From assembly GCA_022457155.1 (NCBI GenBank), contig JAJGOT010000090.1, positions 1,817,501 to 1,881,500 on the forward strand: 64,000 bases of DNA, given 5' to 3'. The translations under genes and the position numbers were made by a program. Below are positions 20,101 to 32,100 of the stretch, one piece after another. The notes beneath the pieces are model-generated. The model made no database searches and was not told where the DNA came from. It saw nothing but the letters and a program-made list of their open reading frames with translations. The stretch comes from Cladopsammia gracilis (taxonomy: Eukaryota; Cnidaria; Anthozoa; Scleractinia; Dendrophylliidae). Every line of letters begins with the position of its first letter. The first letter of the stretch is position 1.

Positions 20101-23100
20101 AACACTAGGATCATGACTGAGGCAAGTGCCTCGGTTTGCCTCATACTGGCTACGGCCCTGAAGAATGCAGTGAATCACGTAAAAAGAAAGAATGTAAATC
20201 GAGCAAAAAAGAAAGTTAATATGTGGCGTTCATTGATATAGTTATTCAGGTGTATTACCGCTGATCGAGTTTTGCTTGTCAAACCGAAGATTACTTAACT
20301 GCCAAGAAAATGTCAAAAAAAAGTTTGCTCTTTTTATGAGATTTTAATACCAAATGTTGCTCAATAAAGTGTTCCTTCGAGAATGTTGTCGTTACATTTC
20401 TTGTCATCTTCGGGGATGCCATTTGTCACGAGAGATGGTGACGGCGATCTGGACTCAAAAACCCCCCTACGAGATTGCTTAAGTGTATTCCAAAGTTTTC
20501 AGGGTGTTTGCTTTATGTGGTGCTTTTGCCGACCTGGGCTCTGTTTGTTTAAAGTATACCTGTGTCTTTGTCAGTGTCAGCGTTATTGTTTATCGATTTG
20601 CACATAACAACAAAAAAGTCGGAAAATAGCATGCGGTAAATATCTGGAACACTGGACAATAGCTTGTGCCAGTATTTCTTGTTTGACCCAATAAGGTTTC
20701 TTTTTAGTAAACAATGTTTTATGAGGATGTGCGGGTTTGTAGATATTATAATTTAAATTTTATTTTATTCCTTTAAATTTAAATCAATTAATTAATGTAA
20801 TGTAATAGTGTTGAAATAAATAAAATGTTCAAAATGTTCAAAAAATGTTCAAATGTTCAAAGGATGTGGCATATGAGATCCCTACTACGTTTATTTTTCT
20901 TAACCTATTTCAGTGGAGGTCTGTCGGAGGGACTCTCCACATTTTGCAAAAAATAAGGCCGGGTGAGGAAAATGCTTTCATTTTGAACCATTCTCACTCC
21001 TACCCCGTTCTTTTTAACCCGTGAATAGGCGCAAGCGTAATTAATAACCGGGTTATCGGTAACGGAGGCTAATTAACTCACTCACTCGCTAGATCCATCA
21101 CTCAGATGTAAACGTTTTCCACATATCTACGTTGAAATAACAAAATTGGACCTTGGTAATCAGCCAAATCTTAGGTAGTGTAGTGGGTAAATGATCAGAC
21201 AATATAGCCGGTTGAAGGACATGAGGTCGATTCTCGCAGAAGTAGGGTTTTTCTCTTTTTCTTTTTTTCAAACTGAAAATTACTGTTTTTGTTTGTTTGT
21301 TTGCGTTCGCAAAAGTCGTTAATTTCCAAAAAAAAATCCTGCAATATTGCGTTACCGTTAGCATTTCGCATTCACGGGTTGGCTCACAGGAGACTTTGAT
21401 TTACTCTGGACTTCACCTTATAAGCAAGTCTAGTTCTGCATTTTACAGAGATCGCGCAATGCGCTAGCAGCGACGCAATCATCTCAACAAACATTAGTCT
21501 CTCTACAGGCGAATATATATAATTTTTTACTTTAAGCTTTCCAATACCTAACCCGCTTGTCCATGAAGGATACAGGTCCTCATGGGTTTTTCAGCTTCTC
21601 TCTGGCGCTTGACGCTCTTCAAAAAACAGGCGAAACAGAGGGGCTTTGAATAAACAAACTTTATGACAAGCTGAGTACCTGTAGATAATCGATGACAATT
21701 AAAGACTAAAGGGCGAACGATTACTAGTCAGAGTAAATAGCCTCGGCCTTGTGTAATAGGCGAAAGAATCAAAGCCAACAATGGAAGCCACTATACAACA
21801 GTTCGAAGAATACTTTTAGACCAATTTAATTTTCAGTTGCCTGTGTGGAAAAATAATACAGTTAAGCTCTCCTTTCGACCATTCTCGTTTGCGACCAGCT
21901 CCCCTCAGCGACCACCCTCGCATCTGTTATCGAAAGCTCTCGTAAGAGACCAGCTCTAGTTGCGACCAAATATTCAAGGTGGTCGCGTCGTATTTGTATT
22001 TGCTTCGGTTTTGAACTACAACGCTTGTTAATTGGCTATAAAAGCTCGCGCAACTTTCTCTACGAATCTCTACTAGGTACGAGATTAGACTCCTGGCTTC
22101 ACCACTTGCCGATGGCGCACTACTGCGGGCTGGCCTCGCGCGCTTGCCACTCCATTATATCTGTGTATTCATTGGGTTATTCCGCGATCTCTCAAAATTA
22201 TTTTGGATTCTGACAGAATTTTAAACAAACAGAGCTAAAAGATCGACAATTTTACCCGCTAAGAGAAGGTAAAACTTAATAAAAATTTATTTTCAAGCCA
22301 GGTTAAACAGAAAGAAAAGCTGACGTTTGCAGAAACCGTATTTTTTTTAATAACACTTTTATTTCATTACTTTTATTGATGCACGATAGTAGGCGGAAAC
22401 GACGCTGCAAGCAGCGCCAGTTTTTTATTATACTGAATGTAGTCTTTTAGAACTGTAATTTGGTTGTTTAAAAATCTTTACTCGATTTGGTAACATTGTT
22501 CGAAATTCAGTTGGAGCTTAAAAAACAATGTTAACGGCTTACCTTTGATTGACGTCCACCAAACTCACGTCTGATGTTCCAGGATGAACTGCGATGTGTC
22601 GCGTGTGACTGGTTACCGCTGTAATTCGTTCCACAGGGTAACAGTTCTATAATAGAAATACCTCAGACGACACTTGGTTATGAAAAGTAAAGCTCCTGTC
22701 AATAGAATTCGACCTCCGTCACATTCTCGCGTGCCCAATAATCAAATTGAAAGTGATAAGAACCGGTCGCGACAACATTCATCGAGAAATACTTTGTCCA
22801 GATCACCTCTACCAAACATTTACATGTATGTTGTTACAGTCAGCGGTAATGCACCTGGATAACATTATATCATGGATGGACGTCATATAACAGCTAAGAT
22901 ATGAAAAGAAGCTAAACGAACGGACTAAATTCGCATACCATGGTCACACCATGTCACGGTCGTCATGCTAACAATGTAGAATTGAAGCAGTAAAAGTCCG
23001 TTGGGGAATTTTTAAGGTGAGACTTTTAACTTTACCGTTAATTATAATGTTATTTCATTTAAAAATGTGAACGCGAGAAAAAAATCTAATCGTTTTTAAC

Positions 23101-26100
23101 CTGATGTGCCATCGCTATCACACCACAGGGAGTTGCCAAATGGCAAATCAATTTGTTCAAAATTGTCACAACTGTAACGTTTCGTGTGTTAGAGTGCCAC
23201 TTAATTGTATTACATAGCTTAAGGAAACTAGCCTAATACTCTGCAAAAAAAATAAAACGCTTGTTCAGAGTAAGTCAGAGTTTATAAAAATTTTGATTTA
23301 TGATGTTATACTTTTCCCGCTAGGTACACTGGCGGTTGGCTTTGGTTTGTTTGAGTTTTTTTATAATCCATTGCTATAATTTGTCTTGCTTTCGTCAAGT
23401 AAAAGGATGCATCTCTTAATGGTATAGTATCTGTCATTGTTACTGCTTTGTTTAACGGCGATTTACTATTTTAAATACAGCACCAAATGCTCCCCCAACT
23501 AATGTCCAGGGAAACAGTGCAAGCTCTACCAGCATTTTCGTTCAATGGGGCAATGTTTCAGCAAACGACCAAAATGGTGTTATACTGAGTTACACAGTTA
23601 CCTTCACATCGCTACCTAATGGCAGTCCACAAACCAAGATTGTTAATGCTCCAAGGAGAAACACTACACTGACTGGATTGAATGAATACACAAACTACAG
23701 CATCACAGTGTTTGCTTCAACCGTGAAGGGAGGTGGAAATGCTAGCGAACCTATTATTGTCATCACAGATGAAGACAGTAAGTTCATTATATAGAGGGCT
23801 TTTTCTTCATGTAAAAAACAAGTCGTTAAGGCAAACAGCATTTCAACAATTTTCATTTGGGCATAGTTTCTCTGATGTTGTAATTGTTTTGTGTAACAGT
23901 GATTTCAATTTTGTAAACAGCACCAAACGCTCCCCCAGCTAATGTTCAGGGAAACAATGCAAGCTCTACCAGCATTTTAGTTCAATGGGGCAATGTTCCA
24001 GCAAACGACCAAAATGGTGTTATACTGAGTTACACAGTTACCTACACATCGCTACCTAATGGCAGTCCACAAACCAAGATTGTTAATGCTCCAAGGAAAC
24101 ACACTACACTGACTGGATTGAATGAATACACAAACTACAGCATCACGGTGTTTGCTTCAACCGTGAAGGGAGGTGGAAATGCCAGCGAACCTATCATTGT
24201 CATCACAGACGAAGACAGTAAGCCGTTCATAAGTGTTCCAATTTATAATTGACAAAAACGTTTCAATTCGATAAAAAATTATATCACATAATTAAGGTGT
24301 AGGGACAAACATGTAGAGCAAGATCATTTACTAGTTTGATGTGATACATGCCCTCCATAGTGCGAGGAACAGAAATACCGTGAGTGTTCATGTGTGGTCA
24401 TAGTTAGAGCAAGATGGCATATTTTAAGCTTGGAGATGTCAAGAATTCAATGAATTGTCTTCAGTTTGTCTAGAGCATGAAACTTAATGAAAGCGTCTCG
24501 TTTATCGAGGGAAGCTTTAATCATATTTTGGATAACCAACAAAACGAGACCCTATCTGATCAACCTGTTAACTCCAAATCTCACATGAACAAGCAAAAGC
24601 AAACATGAGGAAAAGTCATGGAAAATGTTCCTATATGCTTGTGTTTTCATTTTCTCAATGTACACGAACATACTTGACCTGGATTACACCTGCGTTTTGT
24701 ATTTGTGTTTACATAGCACATACGAGATAGTACTAGAAAAGATACTCCTACTACGTGAAAAATAGAAGAGTATACTAGGTTTATTCTTTTGTCTATCACT
24801 CTTCGTTTCTAACAGTAGGAGTAATAAATTTCTTCTTTTTCACCTACAGAGCCAAGTGCACCCCCAAGTAATGTCCAGGGACACAACACAAGCTCTACCA
24901 GCATTTTAATTGAGTGGAACAATGTTCCAGCAGCTCATCAAAATGGCATTATACTCAGCTACACAGTTACCTTCCAAGTGTTTCCTGATGGTACTCCACA
25001 AAACAAAGTAGTCAATACTCCAATAACCCAAGCAACACTAACGGGTCTTAATGAATACACCAACTACAGCATCACAGTGTTTGCCTTAACTGCAAAGGGC
25101 GCTGGAAACGTGAGCGAGCCCATCGTTGTCACTACCGATGAAGACTGTAAGTTTATTTGTGCTAGATGACCTCTATATAAGATTAAGATTGAAAAAAGAA
25201 TTTCTAAAGGTGGCTACAAAAATTTAAAAAGGTGCATAATGTATATTATAATGTGTATATCATTCCAAAATTTGCCATCTGATTTGTTCATGTCAGAATT
25301 CGAAAAGAAGAAAACTTGAATATTGATATGGGTCCATTTTTTCACATTGAATGTTCTATCCTAAAAATTTGCACAATGTAACCTGACATTCATATGATCC
25401 ACGTTTCTTTGATATTAATATTTTGCAGTGTTCTTTTTAAAAGTGTCTGTCAACAATTTCTCCAAGCCTTTTGATAGTTTCTCTTATATTGTTATTGCTT
25501 TGTTTAACGGCGATTTACTATTTTTAATACAGCACCGAATGCTGCGCCAACTAATGTCCAGGGAAACAATGCAAGCTCTACCAGCATTTTAGTTCAATGG
25601 GGCAATGTTCCAGCAAACGACCAAAATGGTGTTATACTGAGTTACACAGTTACCTACACATCGCTACCTAATGGCAGTCCACAAACCAAGATTGTTTATG
25701 CTCCAAGGAAACACACTACACTGACTGGATTGAATGAATACACAAACTACAGCATCACGGTGTTTGCTTCAACCGTGAAGGGAGGTGGAAATGTCAGCGA
25801 ACCTATCATTGTCATCACAGACGAAGACAGTAAGCCGTTCATAAGTGTTCCAATTTATAATTGACAAAAACGTTTCAATTCGATAAAAAAATATATCACA
25901 TAATTAAGGTGTAAGGACAGACACGTAGAGCAAGATCATTTACTAGTTTGATGTGATAGATGCCCTGCATAGTGCGAGGATCAGTAATACCGTGAGTGTT
26001 CATGTGTGGTCATAGTTAGAGCAGGATGGCACATTTTAAGCTTGGAGATGTCAAGAATTCAATGAATTGTCTTCAGTTTGTCTATAGCATGAGACTTAAT

Positions 26101-29100
26101 GAAAACGTTTCTCGAGGGAAGCTTTAATCATATTTTGGATAACCAACAAAACGATACCCCGCCTGATCAATCTGTTAACTCCAAATCTCACATGAACAAG
26201 GAAAAGCAAACTTGAGGAAAAGTCATGGAAAATGTTCCTATATGCTTGTGTTTTCATTTTCTCAATGTACACGAACATACTCGACCTTGATTACACTTGC
26301 GTTTTGTATTGGTGTTTACATCGCACATACGAGATAGTACTACAATAGATACTCCGACTACGTGAAAAATAGAAAAGTATACTAGATTTATTCTTTTGTC
26401 AATCACTCATCGTTTCTAACAGTGGGAGTAATAAATTTCTTCTTTTTCACCTACAGAGCCAAGTGCACCCCCAAGTAATGTCCAGGGACACAACACAAGC
26501 TCTACCAGCATTTTAATTGAGTGGAACAATGTTCCAGCAGCTCATCAAAATGGCATTATACTCAGCTACACAGTTACCTTCCAAGTGTTTCCTGATGGTA
26601 CTCCACAAAACAAAGTAGTCAATACTCCAATAACCCAAGCAACACTAACGGGTCTTAATGAATACACCAACTACAGCATCACAGTGTTTGCCTTAACTGC
26701 AAAGGGCGCTGGAAACGTGAGCGAGCCCATCGTTGTCACTACCGATGAAGACTGTAAGTTTATTTGTGCTAGATGACCTCTATATAAGATTAAGATTGAA
26801 AAAAGAATTTCTAAAGGTGGCTACAAAAATTTAAAAAGGTGCATAATGTATATTATAATGTGTATATCATTCCAAAATTTGCCATCTGATTTGTTCATGT
26901 CAGAATTCGAAAAGAAGAAAACTTGAATATTGATATGGGTCCATTTTTTCACATTGAATGTTCTATCCTAAAAATTTGCACAATGTAACCTGACATTCAT
27001 ATGATCCACGTTTCTTTGATATTAATATTTTGCAGTGTTCTTTTTAAAAGTGTCTGTCAACAATTTCTCCAAGCCTTTTGATAGTTTCTCTTATATTGTT
27101 ATTGCTTTGTTTAACGGCGATTTACTATTTTTAATACAGCACCGAATGCTGCGCCAACTAATGTCCAGGGAAACAATGCAAGCTCTACCAGCATTTTAGT
27201 TCAATGGGGCAATGTTCCAGCAAACGACCAAAATGGTGTTATACTGAGTTACACAGTTACCTACACATCGCTACCTAATGGCAGTCCACAAACCAAGATT
27301 GTTAATGCTCCAAGACAAAACACTACACTGACTGGATTGAATGAATACACAAACTACAGCATCACAGTGCTTGCTTCAACCGTGAAGGGAGGTGGAAATG
27401 TCAGCGAACCTATCATTGTCATCACAGATGAAGACAGTAAGTTCATTATATTGAGGGCTTTTTCTTTATGTAAAAAAACAAGTCGTTAAGGCAAACTGCA
27501 TTTAAACAATTTTCATTTGGGCATAGTTTCTCTGATGTTGTAATTGTTTTGTGTAACAGTGATTTCAATTTTGTAAACAGCACCAAACGCTCCCCCAGCT
27601 AATGTTCAGGGAAACAATGCAAGCTCTACCAGCATTTTACTTCAATGGGGCAATGTTCCAGCAAACGACCAAAATGGTGTTATACTGAGTTACACAGTTA
27701 CCTACACATCGCTACCTAATGGCAGTCCACAAACCAAGATTGTTAATTCTCCAAGGAAACACACTACACTGACTGGATTGAATGAATACACAAACTACAG
27801 CATCACGGTGTTTGCTTCAACCGTGAAGGGAGGTGGAAATGCCAGCGAACCTATCATTGTCATCACAGACGAAGACAGTAAGCCGTTCATAAGTGTTCCA
27901 ATTTATAATTGACAAAAACGTTTCAATTCGATAAAAAAATATATCACATAATTAAGGTGTAAGGACAGACACGTAGAGCAAGATCATTTACTAGTTTGAT
28001 GTGATAGATGCCCTGCATAGTGCGAGGATCAGTAATACCGTGAGTGTTCATGTGTGGTCATAGTTAGAGCAGGATGGCACATTTTAAGCTTGGAGATGTC
28101 AAGAATTCAATGAATTGTCTTCAGTTTGTCTATAGCATGAGACTTAATGAAAACGTTTCTCGAGGGAAGCTTTAATCATATTTTGGATAACCAACAAAAC
28201 GATACCCTGCCTGATCAATCTGTTAACTCCAAATCTCACATGAACAAGGAAAAGCAAACTTGAGGAAAAGTCATGGAAAATGTTCCTATGTGCTTGTATT
28301 TTCATTTTCTCAATGTACACGAACATACTCGACCTTGATTACACTTGCGTTTTGTATTGGTGTTTACATCGCACATACGAGATAGTACTACAATAGATAC
28401 TCCGACTACGTGAAAAATAGAAAAGTATACTAGATTTATTCTTTTGTCAATCACTCATCGTTTCTAACAGTGGGAGTAATAAATTTCTTCTTTTTCACCT
28501 ACAGAGCCAAGTGCACCCCCAAGTAATGTCCAGGGACACAACACAAGCTCTACCAGCATTTTAATTGAGTGGAACAATGTTCCAGCAGCTCATCAAAATG
28601 GCATTATACTCAGCTACACAGTTACCTTCCAAGTGTTTCCTGATGGTACTCCACAAAACAAAGTAGTCAATACTCCAATAACCCAAGCAACACTAACGGG
28701 TCTTAATGAATACACCAACTACAGCATCACAGTGTTTGCCTTAACTGCAAAGGGCGCTGGAAACGTGAGCGAGCCCATCGTTGTCACTACCGATGAAGAC
28801 TGTAAGTTTATTTGTGCTAGATGACCTCTATATAAGATTAAGATTGAAAAAAGAATTTCTAAAGGTGGCTACAAAAATTTAAAAAGGTGCATAATGTATA
28901 TTATAATGTGTATATCATTCCAAAATTTGCCATCTGATTTGTTCATGTCAGAATTCGAAAAGAAGAAAACTTGAATATTGATATGGGTCCATTTTTTCAC
29001 ATTGAATGTTCTATCCTAGAAATTTGCACAATGTAACCTGACATTCATATGATCCACGTTTCTTTGATATTAATATTTTGCAGTGTTCTTTTTAAAAGTG

Positions 29101-32100
29101 TCTGTCAACAATTTCTCCAAGCCTTTTGATAGTTTCTCTTATATTGTTATTGCTTTGTTTAACGGCGATTTACTATTTTAAATACAGCACCGAATGCTGC
29201 GCCAACTAATGTCCAGGGAAACAATGCAAGCTCTACCAGCATTTTAGTTCAATGGGGCAATGTTCCAGCAAACGACCAAAATGGTGTTATACTGATTTAC
29301 ACAGTTACCTACACATCGCTACCTAATGGCAGTCCACAAACCAAGATTGTTAATGCTCCAAGGAAAAACACTACACTGACTGGATTGAATGAATACACAA
29401 ACTACAGCATCACGGTGTTTGCTTCAACCGTGAAGGGAGGTGGAAATGTCAGCGAACCTATCATTGTCATCACAGACGAAGACAGTAAGCCGTTCATAAG
29501 TGTTCCAATTTATAATTGACAAAAACGTTTCAATTCGATAAAAAAATATATCACATAATTAAGGTGTAAGGACAGACACGTAGAGCAAGATCATTTACTA
29601 GTTTGATGTGATAGATGCCCTGCATAGTGCGAGGATCAGTAATACCGTGAGTGTTCATGTGTGGTCATAGTTAGAGCAGGATGGCACATTTTAAGCTTGG
29701 AGATGTCAAGAATTCAATGAATTGTCTTCAGTTTGTCTATAGCATGAGACTTAATGAAAACGTTTCTCGAGGGAAGCTTTAATCATATTTTGGATAACCA
29801 ACAAAACGATACCCTGCCTGATCAATCTGTTAACTCCAAATCTCACATGAACAAGGAAAAGCAAACTTGAGGAAAAGTCATGGAAAATGTTCCTATGTGC
29901 TTGTATTTTCATTTTCTCAATGTACACGAACATACTCGACCTTGATTACACTTGCGTTTTGTATTGGTGTTTACATCGCACATACGAGATAGTACTACAA
30001 TAGATACTCCGACTACGTGAAAAATAGAAAAGTATACTAGATTTATTGTTTTGTCAATCACTCATCGTTTCTAACAGTAGGAGTAATGAATATCTTCTTT
30101 TTCACCTACAGAGCCAAGTGCACCCCCAGGTAATGTCCAGGGACACAACACAAGCTCTACCAGCATTTTAATTGAGTGGAACAATGTTCCAGCAGCTCAT
30201 CAAAATGGCATTATACTCAGCTACACAGTTACCTTCCAATTGTTTGCTGATGGTACTCCACAAAACAAAGTAGTCAATACTCCAATAACCCAAGCAACAC
30301 TAACGGGTCTTAATGAATACACCAACTACAGCATCACAGTGTTTGCCTTAACTGCAAAGGGCGCTGGAAACGTGAGCGAGCCCATCGTTGTCACTACGGA
30401 TGAAGACTGTAAGTTTATTTGTGCTAGATAAAGCGTAAGATTGAAAAAGAATTTCTAAAGGTGGCTACAAAAATTTAAAAATGTGCATATTGTATATTAT
30501 AATGTGTATATCATTCCAGAATTTGCTATCTGATTTTTTCATGTCGGAATTCGAAAAGAAGAAAACTTGAAAATTGATATTGGTCCATTTTTTCACATTG
30601 AATGTTCTATCCATAAAATTTGCACAATGTAACCTGGCAATCATATGATCCACGTTTGTTTGATATTAATATTTTGCAGTGTTCTTTCTAAAAGTGTCTG
30701 TCAATAATTTCTCCAAGCCTTTTGATAGTTTCTCTTATATTGTTATTGCTTTGTTTAACAGCGATTTACTTTTTTTTTATACAGCACCAAATGCTGCGCC
30801 AACTAATGTCCAGGGAAATAATGCAAGCTCTACCAGCATTTTAGTTCAATGGGGCAATGTTCCAGCAAACGACCAAAATGGTGTTATACTGAGTTACACA
30901 GTTACCTACACATCGCTACCTAATGGCAGTCCGCAAACCAAGATTGTTAATGCTCCAAGGAAAAACACTACACTGACTGGATTGAATGAATACACAAACT
31001 ACAGCATCACGGTGTTTGCTTCAACCGTGAAGGGAGGTGGAAATGCTAGCGAACCTATTATTGTCATCACGGATGAAGACAGTAAGTTCATTATATTGAT
31101 CGTTTTGACCATGTAATAAATTCGTTAAGTTAAACAGTGGCGGCCCTGTATCTGCTTTAAAACATTTTGTCATTACTCATGCGCGAAGCGGCATGAGGTA
31201 AGGTTTCGGCTCCGTTTTTCTTGTTATTTTTATTTTTTTTTATTTTTTGTGTCACGATTTTGCATGCAAATTTATGCACGCATATTTTAAATTGTACACT
31301 TCCGGTTCATAGCTTTGCCACTACACTTCCTGTTTAGTGACTTCCGGCTACTGTCACTTCCGGTAAAATTGCGTTACTCAAGTGTCACGACAGCGTCTCC
31401 TACAACCCTACTTACATTAGCAATGTTCATGTTTGGTATATAGAAGACATAGAAGAATCATTCCCTTCATTGTGGTACAGCCTTCATTTCCAAAACAATC
31501 AATAGTAAACAACGTGGTTTGCAGGAACGATGACTGAATGAAAGGAGTACTCTTCGCCATGTCGGACATCTTCTTATCATCTTCTTATCTTCTTGTCATC
31601 TTCTTAACTTACTTACGCATGCGCATGAGTATAGGCTGCTAGGAGCCTCTTGTTTAGAATTAAACAAGTATTGCAAAAAAGAATGCAATTGTAGAAAAAA
31701 ATATATAATCTATTTACAACAATATGGTTAAAAACTAATCTAAACATTATAAAGTAAGTAATCTAATAATTCACTTGAATGAAATTCGGCATTCTCACCG
31801 ACCACGCCAATATATACAATGAGTCATTGGAATTATATAATACCTCCAAAAGATTTTGTACTAGTTTTTCAACAGAAGAGTACTTTTATGCGTTACAAAT
31901 GCCTTTCCAATTCTTTGTTGATTGACATGCATGTAAATGAAAAAACTGCAAAAATGTAAACAATAACCTTAATATCTAAAGGTGGAAGATAAAAATTTTC
32001 TTGCTGTTATACGTAAGATTAACTAAAATTAGTAAAGTCTGGCAATAAAATGAACTTTGAACTCTTTCATCAGAATCTGATGGTGCTCCGCTAAATGTGA

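Larger units (their letters stand above)
17491..20160 (+). mobile_element. hAT-like element enclosing F5/8C exons, TSD AAGAA
   Basis: Left terminus CAGGGTCGTAGCCAG (17491-17505); right terminus is the reverse complement of CAGGGCCGTAGCCAG (20146-20160): 14 of 15 identical. AAGAA flanks both sides (17486-17490 and 20161-20165). A TGAGGCAA block lies near both ends. CAGGG ends and 5-bp flanks are shared with the element at 7189-8110. Inside are two copies of an ACTCC-rich MITE and, between them, both F5/8C exons. No transposase is visible. Confidence 0.75.

Noticed and set aside
22674..22862. 62-residue plus-strand frame before the FN3 array
   Set aside because: Arg/Ser-rich, no acceptor in phase, no domain recognised.
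26096..26278. Minus-strand 60-residue frames in FN3 introns (also 28144-28326 and 29751-29933)
   Set aside because: Copied with the intron; no homology, and they lie inside well-supported introns.
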